Shown here: one piece after another, positions 38,811 to 48,609 of the stretch
Numbering within the stretch: the stretch's first letter is position 1
Layout: every line of letters starts with the position of its first letter
NCBI RefSeq assembly: GCF_000813425.1
Contig: NZ_JWIB01000014.1
Location: 1-64,000 of the forward strand
Direction: 5' to 3'
Source: Sporosarcina sp. ZBG7A
GTDB taxonomy: Bacteria; Bacillota; Bacilli; Bacillales_A; Planococcaceae
Length of the DNA stretch: 64,000 nucleotides
Program-made: the position numbers and the translations under genes
The notes under the pieces: model-generated
The model's input: only the letters and a program-made list of their open reading frames with translations
Told to the model about the DNA's origin: nothing
The model's database searches: none

Positions 38811-38912
38811 TTAGTACAGGTAAGCCGCGCCTACAATGATCAATAGAATGAACAGGACAACCAACAATGCGAAACCAGATCCTGCTCCAGTACCTCCAGC
38901 ATATCCACTCAT
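38811..38912 (-). CDS. YjcZ-family sporulation-type miniprotein, 33 aa
   Basis: Reading from ATG 38912 to TAA 38811 gives a Gly-rich head (MSGYAGGTGAGSGF) followed by one hydrophobic helix (ALLVVLFILLIIVGAAYLY). This is the YjcZ/SscA pattern: small coat or spore-associated peptides of Bacillales. A ribosome site AGAGGGGGTGCTTCG precedes the ATG. Its presence, with whiA, scoC and RsbR-like genes, fits a spore-former, though it is not proof. A terminator follows within 7 bases. Confidence 0.85.
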   Translation of the reverse strand: MSGYAGGTGAGSGFALLVVLFILLIIVGAAYLY

Positions 38913-38988
38913 CGAAGCACCCCCTCTCTTCTTTTGTATCTTATGCGAACCCCTTTTCAATAGTTGGGCGATTATAGTGGGAACCTTT

Positions 38989-39017
38989 TTGTACTCGATT
39001 CGTTTGTATGTTATAGT
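38989..39017 (+). promoter_or_regulatory. SigA-type promoter of prsA
   Basis: TTGTAC (38989-38994), a 17-base spacer and TATAGT (39012-39017). A start near 39024 gives a leader of about 33 bases to the prsA ATG. Confidence 0.65.
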
Positions 39018-39056
39018 GACAATTGTTAATTACATTTACAGAGGAGTATCTAAACT

Positions 39057-39986
39057 ATGAAAAAAACAGTACTATCGTTCACGTTGGCAGCATCTGTTCT
39101 TGCACTCTCGGCTTGTTCAGGGAATGCTTCTGATGATGAAGCAATCGTTACATCCAAAGATGGAGATATAACAAAGAGTGAATTTTACCAAGAGATGAAA
39201 GATTCCGTTGGTGAACAAGCACTGCAAATGATGGTTATTGAAAAGGTCCTCGATTCAAAATATGATGTATCTGACAAAGATGTGCAGGCAGAATACGATG
39301 ATGTCAAAGAACAGCTTGGCGACAACTTCGATCAATACCTCGCACAACAAGGTCAAACAGCGGACGGTTTCAAAAAAGCACTTAAGCTCAACAAATTGCA
39401 AGAAGCCGCGCTTACAGATGGTATTAAGGTAAGCGATGATGAACTTAACAAATATCTAGAACAAAAGAATACAGAAATAAAAGCTAGCCACATCTTGGTT
39501 GCAGACGAAGAGAAGGCTAAAGAAGTGAAGAAGAAAGCAGATGCAGGCGAAGATTTCGCGAAACTTGCTAAAGAATACTCAACTGAAGAAGGCGCTGACA
39601 AGTCTGGCGGCGAACTTGGATGGTTTGGTGAAGGTAAAATGGTTCCAGAATTCTGGGATGCTGCTGTAGCAATGGAAAAAGGAACAATCAGCGAACCTGT
39701 TCAATCTGAGTTCGGATTCCACATCATCAAATTAGAAGACACGCGTAAAGCAGACGACAAAGAGCCTTCTAAAGCAGACAAAGAAAAAGCAAAACAAGAG
39801 TTGAAGCTTGCCAAAGCGGATACAAGCAAAATTGTCGACAAAGTTGCGAAGCTTATTAAAGATGCAGACGTGAAAGTAGCAGACAAAGATTTGAAATCTG
39901 CATTGGACATGTTTAACCAAAGCAAGCCTGAAGCTAAAGAAGACGGCGCAGATGCACCGGCTGACACTGAAGGCGAAGAGAAGTAA
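39057..39986 (+). CDS. prsA: Foldase lipoprotein PrsA (parvulin-type PPIase)
   Basis: Membrane-anchored chaperone and peptidyl-prolyl isomerase that folds exported proteins outside the membrane. The 309 residues have a lipoprotein signal peptide with lipobox LSAC (Cys at residue 20), an N-terminal helical chaperone domain (about 30-135) and a parvulin domain (about 140-230: KASHILVADEEKAKEV, SGGELGWFGEGKMVPEF, VQSEFGFHIIKLED). The Lys/Glu/Asp-rich tail ends DGADAPADTEGEEK. Lgt, encoded in this window, would lipidate it. It is downstream of scoC but has its own promoter and terminator. Confidence 0.97.
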   Translation: MKKTVLSFTLAASVLALSACSGNASDDEAIVTSKDGDITKSEFYQEMKDSVGEQALQMMVIEKVLDSKYDVSDKDVQAEYDDVKEQLGDNFDQYLAQQGQTADGFKKALKLNKLQEAALTDGIKVSDDELNKYLEQKNTEIKASHILVADEEKAKEVKKKADAGEDFAKLAKEYSTEEGADKSGGELGWFGEGKMVPEFWDAAVAMEKGTISEPVQSEFGFHIIKLEDTRKADDKEPSKADKEKAKQELKLAKADTSKIVDKVAKLIKDADVKVADKDLKSALDMFNQSKPEAKEDGADAPADTEGEEK

Positions 39987-39996
39987 TTTTGAATAA

Positions 39997-40041
39997 GCTA
40001 CATGGCCTGTCAGACGTTCTGACGGGGCATGTGGCTTTTTT
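39997..40041 (+). terminator. Rho-independent terminator of prsA
   Basis: CTGTCAGA and TCTGACGG with outer ACATG/CATGT form a long stem around CGT, followed by CTTTTTTTG. Confidence 0.88.
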
Positions 40042-40074
40042 TGTTGGAAAGTTGTTGTGGGTATGAGGGTGTGG

Positions 40075-40785
40075 AGATTTATGATAAGTTTTTGTGGCAT
40101 ATGATCACTTTCAGAGATTTATGAGCACTTCCCCTCGTTTCACGCCAGAACTCTCCCGTTCCCGCGGCAAGCCCCCGCTCCAATTCGTATCCAAGCTCGT
40201 GACCAATCCATCTTTCCCCTCATTCAAAACCAAACCTAATTGGTGTGCTTCGCTTCGCTACGCATTTAGGGATTGAGATTGGGGGAGTTAGGATTTCCAT
40301 CTCAACCCGCTCGTTTCTCGTCAGTACCCGCTCGTTCTCCGTTGCAACCCGACCGTTTCTCGCCAGTACCCGCTCGTTCCCCGGTGCAACCCGACCGTTT
40401 CTCGCCAATACCCGCCCGTTCTCCGCGGCAACCCGACCGTTTCTCGTCAGTACCCGCCCGTTCCCCGGTGCAACCCAATCGTTTCTCGCCAGAACTCTCC
40501 CGTTCCCGCGGCAAGCCCACTCTCCAATTCGTATCCAAGCTCGCGACCAATCCATCTTTTACCTAATTCAAAACCAAACCTAATTGGTGTGCTTCGCTTC
40601 GCTACGCATTTAGGGATTGAGAGTGGAGGAGTTAGGATTTCCATCTTAACCCGCCCGTTCTCCGCGGCAACCCGACCGTTTCTCGCCAGTACCCGCTCGT
40701 TCCTCAGGGCTACCCGATCGTTTTTCGCAAGAACCCGCTCGTTCAAAGGTTTATGAGCACTCTCCCATGAGCACTCTCCAATCAC
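40075..40785. repeat. Tandem 21-nt repeat block between prsA and yhaM
   Basis: A minisatellite-like block fills the prsA-yhaM space. From 40305 to 40493 nine exact 21-base units alternate two types: ACCCGCTCGTTTCTCGTCAG-like (type A) and ACCCGCTCGTTCTCCGTTGC-like (type B). Four more units lie at 40649-40732. Two longer direct repeats, 40143-40309 and 40487-40653, are offset by exactly 344 bases with about ten differences and share GTGTGCTTCGCTTCGCTACG. TTTATGAGCAC-type units flank the block (40075-40110, 40750-40770), linking it to 3010-3107. Because 21 is a multiple of 3, long false ORFs appear; I see no start or ribosome site supporting a protein. Confidence 0.85.
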
Positions 40786-40787
40786 CC

Positions 40788-40820
40788 AAAAAAAAAGGAG
40801 CTTCCGCGGAAGCTCCTTTT
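40788..40820 (-). terminator. Rho-independent terminator after yhaM
   Basis: AAAAGGAGCTTCC and GGAAGCTCCTTTT pair around GC, followed by more T. It begins 9 bases after the yhaM stop. Confidence 0.92.
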
Positions 40821-40828
40821 CACCATTT

Positions 40829-41767
40829 TCATTCAAATGTTGGCTTATAGAATGAGCGATTCTCTAATGGGAAAATGCGTTCCGAGAATTCTCCAGGCTC
40901 AGTTTTACTCATCGCTCGGTTTAGCATGTTCATTTTAGCATCGATATTATCGATGTAGTGTAGCATTTCTGCTTCAGGTAACATTGGACGTTTCGGGCTA
41001 CCCCACTCTTCTTTTCCGTGATGGGAGAGGACCATGTGCTGAAGAAGCATTACTTCTTCTCCGGATACGTCCAACTCATCTGCAGCTTTAGAAATTTCCG
41101 TCACCATAATGCTAATATGTCCGAGTAAATTTCCTTCTACTGTGTAGTGAGCTGCAACTGGTCCGGATAATTCGATGACTTTCCCGATATCATGCAAAAT
41201 CACACCCGAGTACAATAAGTCCTTGTTCAAGGTTGGATACAGATCCGCTACCGCTTTAGCTAGCTTCAACATGGAAACCACATGATCGAGCAATCCCGAT
41301 ACGTAATCATGGTGATTCCGAGTTGCCGCTGGATACATCATGAACGCTTCCTGATGCTTTTTGATCAAATGACGAGTAATTCTTTGAATCTGTGGGTTCT
41401 TCATCTCAAAGAAGAATTGCATTAACTCATCCATCAATTCCTCTTTACTTTTTTCAGCAGAAGGAACGAGATCGGACATTGTAATCCCTTCATCTGCTTT
41501 TGCAGGACGAATGCTCTTAATGCGTAGCTGGTTTTTCCCACGATACTCGTGAACTTCCCCGCCTACGCGTACAATAGCAGCTGCAGGGTACAAACGCTCT
41601 TGCTCTTCTCCCGTATCCCAAAGCTTTGCTTCCAAGTCGCCACTTTTGTCTTGTAACACTAGTGACATGAATGGACTTCCTTGTTGAGTGACACCTTTTG
41701 TGGATTGTTTGACGAACAAAAATAAGTCTACCGGTTCTCCTACTTTATGATCTAATAACTTTTTCAT
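40829..41767 (-). CDS. yhaM: 3'-5' exoribonuclease YhaM
   Basis: HD-domain nuclease that trims RNA 3' ends and has also been linked to replication. The 312 residues show an N-terminal OB fold (about 10-95, [34 protein letters not shown]) and an HD domain with [31 protein letters not shown] (catalytic HD near 193) and [20 protein letters not shown]. Its ATG overlaps the yhaN stop by 4 bases. It is the last gene of the yhaO-yhaN-yhaM run. Confidence 0.95.
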   Translation of the reverse strand: MKKLLDHKVGEPVDLFLFVKQSTKGVTQQGSPFMSLVLQDKSGDLEAKLWDTGEEQERLYPAAAIVRVGGEVHEYRGKNQLRIKSIRPAKADEGITMSDLVPSAEKSKEELMDELMQFFFEMKNPQIQRITRHLIKKHQEAFMMYPAATRNHHDYVSGLLDHVVSMLKLAKAVADLYPTLNKDLLYSGVILHDIGKVIELSGPVAAHYTVEGNLLGHISIMVTEISKAADELDVSGEEVMLLQHMVLSHHGKEEWGSPKRPMLPEAEMLHYIDNIDAKMNMLNRAMSKTEPGEFSERIFPLENRSFYKPTFE

Positions 41768-44664
41768 AATGCAACTCCTTCGGGTGAGTTTCCAATTTCG
41801 GAAACATTGATAATTTTAGCTTCTGGCCAATGAGGAGCTAGCGTCTCATGGCAAGTAAATACGATAAATTGATGATCTGATGACAATTCCGATATGAGTT
41901 GAGTCATGTGGGATAGCCGTTTTGCATCGAAATGGACAAAGGGATCATCCATTATAATTGGAAACGGAGCCTGATCCGCTAACTCACTCGCAAGCGATAG
42001 CCGAAGCGCTAAATACGCTTGTTCTTTCGTCGCTTGGCTCAATTCCGCAATCGCAAACGATTGACCATCTTTGCGCATTGCTTGAAATTGTCCGTCTGGA
42101 TTAATCTCCAGTTGAGCATATTGTCCAGCTGTTAGCTGATGATACATCATATTTGCTCGTGTTAGTACAGCGGGTAACTTTTTCTCTTTCAAATCTCCCA
42201 TCGTTTGACGAATCGCTTCAGCCGCTACTTGACGACTCGACCAGGATAACGCCAGGGAATTGAACTCCGCTTTTTTGTTTTCATAAAGCTGTTGTGTATG
42301 CAGATGGGCATCATCAGAAAGTAACACTTCCGTTTTATGCAGCAAAGCAGCACGTTCATCTGTCAACTCCGAAATTACTTGCTCTGCGGCTACCAATTGT
42401 TCTTCAGTTAAGGCAAGTTGTTGCTGGATCCATCCTTCATCATCGCCAAATTCCTCTGCATGATGAAGCGTCTTTAACTGATCATTCAATCCGTCTAAAC
42501 TCAGTTGTAACGTTTGGATATGTTGCCAACGATCATATGCACCGTAGAATGATTGTTTGTCAGGAACGCCTGCCATCTCGAATAATTGGTGTTCTTGTTC
42601 TCGATACGCCTGCAATTCAAGTTTTTTCTCTTCCATCGTTCTTGATAGTTCCTTAACTTGCCGTTCATAAGTTTCGGCTGTGAGCGAGGCATCACGCAGT
42701 TTTCGTGCCTCTTGCCTGATTAAAGTATACAGGTCTGCTTCTGGAACTTCACGCTCAAGCACTGTGCGTGCAAACTCAAGATATTCCTCGATCTTCTTAT
42801 AGGTTTCTTGCCGTTCGTTCAATCTCTCCACTAAGAATCGTTCTGTTTCTTGCAACTGACGTACCAATCGGAACAACTCCGGAATCACTTCAATTCCCGT
42901 TGAAGCAGGCAAACCACATTCGATAAGTTGTTCTGTAAGCTGTCTGCGGACGTTCGTTTCTTCTTGAGTCCGGCTAGCTAAATCGCTTCTAAGGGAATCT
43001 ATGTCCATCGCATAACCATCAGCTGTCATTTTCAACTGCTCCGCTTTTCGGATAAAATCATCCGTCCTCTTGCATAGTTCTTCAAATGCCTCTTCTTTTC
43101 CTTCATAAGCTTTTACAAGTGCACTCATTTCTTTCATGCGTTCATCTGATTGCGAAGGGGCTTGCTGCTTTTGCATCAGTCCATAACCACTTACTGCAGC
43201 AATAATTATGCCTAATACAGCGATTATCCACTGTTGCTGCAATACCCCGTATCCCGCCACCACAATCGCCGCAGCAAGCAAGATCCATATGATTGTTTTA
43301 GAAGATGTCTGCTGTTCTTTTCTTGCAAAGGACACATACGCTTTCGCTTCAGAAAGACGCGCACGTACAGACGGCCACTTTGCTGCTTGCGCTCGTTCAT
43401 CAGAATTTGGAGCATCAGCATTCAGCCTCTCAAGTTGCTGAACAGTTCTCCCCTGCAACTCTTCGGTACGTTGCAACTCCAACTGAGTGGATTGAACTGC
43501 ACGTTCTGTTTGCTTTAAGCGTTCTGCCACTTCCTGAAAGCGTTGCTCCTGAGTGAACGAAGTATCTAGTTGCACTAGCCCCTCAACTGCAGAGGACTCA
43601 GATGCACCGAGAAGACCAAGTAGCCGCTGTCGCTCCGATGTTAACCGGACAATATCTGACTTAGCACTTACAAGTTCCTGTTGAAGTACTTGCCAATCAG
43701 ATTCTTTTGCAAGTAATGCTTCTACTGCCACTTCTCGATCTTTTTGACCCTCTTTTTCGAGCTGGTCCTTCACATTCTGTAATTGAAATGAAGCCCTGGC
43801 GTGAACCGCTTCTGCTTCATGTTTTTTACTTTCCAACATTTCTTGATCACGTATGCCGTTCGGAGGGAACTCATTCTGACCGAGTTCTTGAATTTCAGTA
43901 AGCAACCGTTTTCTGTTTGCAATGATTGGGATTCGTAAGAGAGAGCTCTCAAGCTTTTTCGACTCTGCTTGACAGTTCTGCATCTTACTCCGTTCCAGGA
44001 TTAGTTGCCTCTCTACTTCTTCCAGTCGAATCACGGCGGGTTCGTATTCATCCACTTTCGCTCTTTGTGTTTTCAGTGTCTCTTCTAGATCTCGGAGTTC
44101 TTTTAACAGTACATTCATTTGAGGGTTTTTGCCCGATTTTTTAAACAGCTCCGATTTTTCTTTCTCGAGCCGTTTTTCTAATTGAAGCAACGAATCGATC
44201 CCTGTTGTACCTGATGATAGTAACGTGCGGCTTAGCTCATCCGAATCCATATACTCCAAACCTTGTAGCTGAAACAGTGAAAACGAAAAGACCGACTCAA
44301 AGGCTGTTCGATCATACTGACGCAAGAGATCATTGAGTTCTGCTTGCCCACCAGTCGTTCCATTTTCGTAACGTATAGTTACATCTCCAGCTGATTTCCC
44401 TCGAATTCGCTCTACTTCAACCACACCATACTTTTTATCTCTGAGGACAATTTTCCCACCGTAGCGCGATCCGGTCTTCGGTTCATAACGCAACAGCGCG
44501 TTATTTTTTGGTGGAAATCCAAATAACACTTGTAAAATGAATTGATGAATCGTCGTTTTTCCGGCTTCATTCTCTCCGTAAAAGACAGTGACTCCATCCC
44601 CTAGCTCAATCGTCACATTGCTGTGACGGCCAAATCCATAGATTGTTATCCTCTCAATCTTCAT
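41764..44664 (-). CDS. yhaN: SbcC-like AAA/SMC-type ATPase YhaN
   Basis: Large ATPase of the Rad50/SbcC type, predicted partner of the nuclease YhaO. The 966 residues show Walker [17 protein letters not shown] (near 35), a coiled-coil arm through about 165-830, and a C-terminal ATPase lobe with [20 protein letters not shown] (signature-like) and Walker [17 protein letters not shown]. The arm contains two adjacent hydrophobic helices at about 455-495 ([37 protein letters not shown]), a predicted membrane hairpin where SbcC normally has a zinc hook. It overlaps yhaM by 4 bases and follows yhaO by 18. Confidence 0.92.
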   Translation of the reverse strand: MKIERITIYGFGRHSNVTIELGDGVTVFYGENEAGKTTIHQFILQVLFGFPPKNNALLRYEPKTGSRYGGKIVLRDKKYGVVEVERIRGKSAGDVTIRYENGTTGGQAELNDLLRQYDRTAFESVFSFSLFQLQGLEYMDSDELSRTLLSSGTTGIDSLLQLEKRLEKEKSELFKKSGKNPQMNVLLKELRDLEETLKTQRAKVDEYEPAVIRLEEVERQLILERSKMQNCQAESKKLESSLLRIPIIANRKRLLTEIQELGQNEFPPNGIRDQEMLESKKHEAEAVHARASFQLQNVKDQLEKEGQKDREVAVEALLAKESDWQVLQQELVSAKSDIVRLTSERQRLLGLLGASESSAVEGLVQLDTSFTQEQRFQEVAERLKQTERAVQSTQLELQRTEELQGRTVQQLERLNADAPNSDERAQAAKWPSVRARLSEAKAYVSFARKEQQTSSKTIIWILLAAAIVVAGYGVLQQQWIIAVLGIIIAAVSGYGLMQKQQAPSQSDERMKEMSALVKAYEGKEEAFEELCKRTDDFIRKAEQLKMTADGYAMDIDSLRSDLASRTQEETNVRRQLTEQLIECGLPASTGIEVIPELFRLVRQLQETERFLVERLNERQETYKKIEEYLEFARTVLEREVPEADLYTLIRQEARKLRDASLTAETYERQVKELSRTMEEKKLELQAYREQEHQLFEMAGVPDKQSFYGAYDRWQHIQTLQLSLDGLNDQLKTLHHAEEFGDDEGWIQQQLALTEEQLVAAEQVISELTDERAALLHKTEVLLSDDAHLHTQQLYENKKAEFNSLALSWSSRQVAAEAIRQTMGDLKEKKLPAVLTRANMMYHQLTAGQYAQLEINPDGQFQAMRKDGQSFAIAELSQATKEQAYLALRLSLASELADQAPFPIIMDDPFVHFDAKRLSHMTQLISELSSDHQFIVFTCHETLAPHWPEAKIINVSEIGNSPEGVAL

Positions 44665-44682
44665 ATCGCGTCACCTCTATTT

Positions 44683-45888
44683 TCATGTCGAGAGCTCATT
44701 TGAAATGAGTTTTCCTGCTTCTCTGCTCAATTCTTCTTTCATTTCGGAGGTTAATGAAGACAAATAAGGTCCCGAGCGTGCATGCTGATAAACATCCTGC
44801 AATACCGTTTTCCAATCTTCTTCATCCCAATTGTCCATCTGCTCTTTCACGGATCGAACGAGTGGAGAATCCGGCAAGAGCGCACTCTTTTGGTTCGACT
44901 CAAATAATAGCTCAGAGAACCAAGCACTGCGATCCGCTGAATCACGAAGAACTTCTAGCCATTCTTCGTCTGATGAACCGCTGAACAGTTGAGTTGCCTC
45001 TGCACCAATGTTAACGTTTCGGATACTAAGAATACTCGCGCCATTCCGCTCAACGACTTCAATCGCAGCATTCTGACATGCAGTCAGCCACTCATTGGCA
45101 AGCCCCATTTCCGTGCAATCCATCTTAATCTCATCAAATACAAGGACTGATGTCGGAACGAAGCTTAGTGAGGCAACATTCTCCTCAAGTTCCACTTCGT
45201 AAAAGCCTTTCACTCCCTGTTCGTTGCGATGACGACCTTGCAAGTTCCCCGGATAGACGATTGGGGGCTCATTATGTAAAAGTTGACGTTTATGAATATG
45301 TCCAAGCGCCCAATACTGATAGCCCTTTTCTATCAACGCTTCTTTTGTAAATGGGGCATAGACGGCGTGCGTTTCTTCCCCTGCGATACTGCCATGAAGC
45401 ATGCCAATGTCAATCGTTCCTAGTTCACGATTCGCTTTCGGGTAGTGTCCAATCATCGCTTCTTTAATGTGACGCTCCTTATAGCTGAACCCATGGATCC
45501 GAATACGCTGCCCTCGAACAACAAGTTCTGAGGTTTCCACTTCCGGACCAAATACAGTTACGTTAGCCGGTAATTGGAATCGTGTCCACTTACCTCCGAG
45601 ATGATCATGGTTCCCATAGGAAATGAACACCGGAATACTAGCTTGTTGCAAACGCTCAAGTCCTTTGACAAATCTCATTTGTGCTCGCAAACTACGATCT
45701 TCTCCATCATAGATATCACCTACAATGAGAACAAAATCCGGTGTGGACTGCTCCGCATACTGGATCATTTTTTCATAGGCTGCAAATGTGCTTTCACGAA
45801 GTTCAGTCAATCGTGATATCGGCATGTCCGTTATTCCTTTAAATGGACTGTCTAAGTGCAAGTCCGCAGTATGTAGGAATCTAATCAT
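44683..45888 (-). CDS. yhaO: DNA repair exonuclease, SbcD/Mre11-like (YhaO)
   Basis: Calcineurin-fold metallophosphoesterase nuclease, probably acting with YhaN as an Mre11-Rad50-like complex. The 401 residues show the metal motifs in order: FLHTADLHLDSPFKG (near 4), FVLIVGDIYDGEDRS, VFISYGNHDHLGGKW, GMLHGS and WALGHIHKRQLL. Start at ATG 45888 (MIRFLHTADLH) with AGGAGGTG 9 bases upstream; the longer frame adds 24 residues unrelated to the family. A strong terminator separates it from yhaP. Confidence 0.95.
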   Translation of the reverse strand: MIRFLHTADLHLDSPFKGITDMPISRLTELRESTFAAYEKMIQYAEQSTPDFVLIVGDIYDGEDRSLRAQMRFVKGLERLQQASIPVFISYGNHDHLGGKWTRFQLPANVTVFGPEVETSELVVRGQRIRIHGFSYKERHIKEAMIGHYPKANRELGTIDIGMLHGSIAGEETHAVYAPFTKEALIEKGYQYWALGHIHKRQLLHNEPPIVYPGNLQGRHRNEQGVKGFYEVELEENVASLSFVPTSVLVFDEIKMDCTEMGLANEWLTACQNAAIEVVERNGASILSIRNVNIGAEATQLFSGSSDEEWLEVLRDSADRSAWFSELLFESNQKSALLPDSPLVRSVKEQMDNWDEEDWKTVLQDVYQHARSGPYLSSLTSEMKEELSREAGKLISNELST

Positions 45889-45990
45889 TGATAGTGGACA
45901 CCTCCTAAAACGAATATTTGTTCTAATTTTACCATATTCCAAGTAGTTACGCGACAGCAATCAAGAGATTTCCACTTGTAAAAACTCCAC

Positions 45991-46023
45991 AAAAAAGCAG
46001 AGGATTCGTGCTTTCCTCTGCTT
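45991..46023 (-). terminator. Rho-independent terminator after yhaP
   Basis: AAGCAGAGGA and TCCTCTGCTT pair around AAGCACGAA, followed by TTTTG. It lies 25 bases after the yhaP stop. Confidence 0.92.
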
Positions 46024-46047
46024 GAACACTCGATGATTCAACTAGTC

Positions 46048-47304
46048 TTATTCTTTTCCTAACTGAATCGCTTTCTTAATATCCTTCAATGATCGGGATG
46101 GACCATACATGAGGACACCGCCACGATAAACACGCGCTCCAAACCATCCTAGTACAAAGATGGTCACAAGCATAATTGCAATCGCAAGAAGTGGTTCCCA
46201 CATTGGTAAATCCAACATGCCTACCCGTAAAAACATTACCAGTGGTGTGAAGAACGGGAAGAAAGATGCGTACTTCAAGTACACGAGTTCAGGATTCCCT
46301 AACCCTGATGCTGCCAATATGAATGCTGCAACAATCATGAGCGTCATCGGCATAATCATCTGCTGGACGTCTTCTGTACGGCTTACGAGAGAGCCTAAAA
46401 GAGCTGCTAGCGTCGCGTATAAGAAGTACCCGAGTAAGAAGAACACAACTGCATAGACAAGTGTCATCGGATTAATGTCTGTAAAGTTGAAGAAACTGCC
46501 GATCCCCTCAGTCGCTTCTGAAGGAGAAGTTTTAAAGGCGATGAATCCTGCAATTCCGTAAAGCACAATCTGGACAATACCAAGTGTTCCGATTCCGAGT
46601 ACTTTAGCAAACATATGCTTTACCGGCGATACACTAGAGATCAGAATTTCCATCACTCGGGAGGATTTTTCTGTTGCGACTTCCGTTGCAATCATTCCTG
46701 AGTACAGGATGACAGCAAAATAGATTACAAACATGAGGACATACACTAATATACGTGCCTGATTCAACTCATCCTCAGATTTTGCTGAAGCAGAAATATT
46801 ATTCTTTTCAAAGTTTACTTGTGTAAAAAGAGAATCGACTTGTTCACTCGACAAGGATAGCTCATCAGCTTTGACCCCCGCCTGAACAGTTTGCAGCGCA
46901 TTGCGCAACGTTTCCGGCAAACTAGTTTCAATGCTACTGAGAGTCGTATACTTTGCCTGGATTGTGTTGGTTTCATCCAAGGATAGCGTCAGAAACGAAT
47001 CAATATCTTCAGAACGGACTTGTTTCTCCAAATCCTTCTCACTTTCTTCTGTCGACTCCACCGTAATGTCAGACTCATTCGCTTGAAGGACTGCTGCGAG
47101 TGGGTCATCAAGTTGCCCACTCGCGTCGATTACTTTAAGTGTTGTGGGCTCGTCACCACCAATCCCATCAATCGAATCGAGAATTCTTGGTAAGTTTGAC
47201 AGTAAAAAGATACCCGCTACCACTAGTACTGTCGTAATGACGAATGACTTCGTCTTTGCTTTCGTCATAAATGCTTGTTTGAATATAATCCAGAATTCAC
47301 GCAT
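46048..47304 (-). CDS. yhaP: ABC-2 type permease (YhaP, NatB-like)
   Basis: Membrane half of an export ABC system of the NatAB type. The 418 residues begin with a cytoplasmic stretch and one helix (about 21-38, FVITTVLVVAGIFLLSNL), then a large extracytoplasmic domain (about 40-175), then about five helices: ARILVYVLMFVIYFAVILYSG, VLGIGTLGIVQIVLYGIAGF, LVYAVVFFLLGYFLYATLAA, MTLMIVAAFILAAS and PLLAIAIMLVTIFVLGWF. EVATEKSSRVMEILISSVSP is the family hallmark. Start at ATG 47304 (MREFWIIF) after GGGGAAGGAAC. It overlaps yhaQ by 8 bases. Confidence 0.92.
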   Translation of the reverse strand: MREFWIIFKQAFMTKAKTKSFVITTVLVVAGIFLLSNLPRILDSIDGIGGDEPTTLKVIDASGQLDDPLAAVLQANESDITVESTEESEKDLEKQVRSEDIDSFLTLSLDETNTIQAKYTTLSSIETSLPETLRNALQTVQAGVKADELSLSSEQVDSLFTQVNFEKNNISASAKSEDELNQARILVYVLMFVIYFAVILYSGMIATEVATEKSSRVMEILISSVSPVKHMFAKVLGIGTLGIVQIVLYGIAGFIAFKTSPSEATEGIGSFFNFTDINPMTLVYAVVFFLLGYFLYATLAALLGSLVSRTEDVQQMIMPMTLMIVAAFILAASGLGNPELVYLKYASFFPFFTPLVMFLRVGMLDLPMWEPLLAIAIMLVTIFVLGWFGARVYRGGVLMYGPSRSLKDIKKAIQLGKE

Positions 47305-48196
47305 GTTCCTTCCCCACCTTTGCAATGAAGATATCTTGAAGTGTCGGTTCTTCGATTTCAAATTGTCGGACAGGTCCAGCTTTTAACGCTTCCGTCAGAA
47401 GTAGTTCTGCTGTTTCGTCAGAATCTACCTGATAAACTGCACCTTCGACCGTTGGTTTTACAGAATTCACGCCTGGAAGTCCAGCAAGTGCATCCAGTTT
47501 ATAATCTGAACGGATGCGTACATTTTGTTTTCCAAATGAGCGTTTCACTTCTTTCAATGTCCCACTGACAATTTGCTTGCCCTGATCAATAATGCTGAAT
47601 TGCTCACATAATTCTTCCACATGATCCATGCGGTGACTGGAAAAAACAATCGTCGCTCCGCTATTTCGAATATCAAGAATCGCTTTTTTCAACATCTCCA
47701 CGTTTACTGGGTCTAGCCCTGAGAAGGGTTCATCCAAAATAATTAGTTTCGGCTTATGTAAAAGAGCTGCAATCACTTGGATTTTCTGCTGATTCCCTTT
47801 TGACAGTTCCTCCACTTTTTTGTTCAAATACTGCGGAACTTCAAAACGATCAAGCCACCCGCCAATTTCCCGTTTCGCATCGGACCGTTTCATACCTCGC
47901 AGCTCCGCTAAAAAGAGCAGCTGTTCTTCGACTTTCATTTTCGGATACAGTCCGCGCTCCTCAGGTAGATAGCCGATATGAGGGCTCGTCGCATAAGAAA
48001 TCGGTTTCCCATTCCAAGTAATACGTCCTTCGTTTGGTGTCAGAAGTCCTAGAATCATTCGAAATGTCGTCGTTTTGCCCGCACCGTTCGCCCCCAAGAA
48101 ACCATACATCGCTCCTTCTCCAACTGTTAACGAAAGGTCATTCACAGCTGTGAAGTCACCGAATCGTTTTGTCACGTGTTCAATTTGTAATGACAT
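47297..48196 (-). CDS. yhaQ: ABC transporter ATP-binding protein (YhaQ, NatA-like)
   Basis: ATPase partner of YhaP. The 299 residues show Walker A GFLGANGAGKTTTFRMILGL (near 34), Q-loop IGYLPEERGLYPKM, signature ELSKGNQQKIQVIAAL, Walker B LIILDEPFSGLDPVN, H-loop FSSHRMDHVEE and an extra C-terminal domain of about 85 residues typical of NatA. The substrate is unknown; Na+ or toxic-compound export is inferred from the family. It begins the two-gene operon. Confidence 0.93.
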   Translation of the reverse strand: MSLQIEHVTKRFGDFTAVNDLSLTVGEGAMYGFLGANGAGKTTTFRMILGLLTPNEGRITWNGKPISYATSPHIGYLPEERGLYPKMKVEEQLLFLAELRGMKRSDAKREIGGWLDRFEVPQYLNKKVEELSKGNQQKIQVIAALLHKPKLIILDEPFSGLDPVNVEMLKKAILDIRNSGATIVFSSHRMDHVEELCEQFSIIDQGKQIVSGTLKEVKRSFGKQNVRIRSDYKLDALAGLPGVNSVKPTVEGAVYQVDSDETAELLLTEALKAGPVRQFEIEEPTLQDIFIAKVGKEHA

Positions 48197-48294
48197 GGTT
48201 GTACTCCCCCTTATTTCTCTATACTAAAGATTACGATTTACAACTCAATCCGTTTCAATATTTCGCAATCTCTTTAACTATTTCAATACTTATC

Positions 48295-48594
48295 TTATAG
48301 TTTTCTGTTATAGATAAGTACAGCTACAAAATACGTAAATAATCCAACACCATACAAACTTGCTAATAACATAGATGCGAGCGTCCATCCCTCTATTATT
48401 AAAACTGCTATAGCGAGGAGATAAGACAGTCCAACGAAAGTAATCCATGAAACCGTTCTTGCTTTGACATCTACTTTTTCATATCGTTCATCGAATAATC
48501 GATTTTTCTTGCCTCTTCGCCAAAATATCAAAGCAATGATTGAAACAACTCCGAAACCTACAATGAAACCAGAAGCGGTTGACATCCAATCCAT
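48295..48594 (-). CDS. Small three-helix membrane protein
   Basis: 99 residues with hydrophobic segments near 7-25 (ASGFIVGFGVVSIIALIFW), 49-67 (SWITFVGLSYLLAIAVLII) and 72-93 (LASMLLASLYGVGLFTYFVAVL). The charged loop RRGKKNRLFDERYEKVDVKAR lies between the first and second. This is the pattern of small membrane proteins encoded beside YozG-type HTH regulators in Firmicutes, perhaps a signalling or toxin-immunity partner. Family name not recognised. It follows the HTH gene by 15 bases and shares its promoter region. Confidence 0.8.
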   Translation of the reverse strand: MDWMSTASGFIVGFGVVSIIALIFWRRGKKNRLFDERYEKVDVKARTVSWITFVGLSYLLAIAVLIIEGWTLASMLLASLYGVGLFTYFVAVLIYNRKL

Positions 48595-48609
48595 TCAAAT
48601 TCTCCTTTT

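Noticed and set aside
40305-40752. CRISPR array
   Set aside because: Units are directly adjacent tandem repeats with no unique spacers, the 21-nt length is too short, and no cas gene is in the window.
40220-40836. Overlapping minus- and plus-strand frames encoding Arg/Asn/Val heptad repeats (NGRVLAR, NGRVAPG)
   Set aside because: They are by-products of the 21-nt repeats, which keep every frame open. They lack ribosome sites, appear on both strands at once and one runs through the yhaM terminator.
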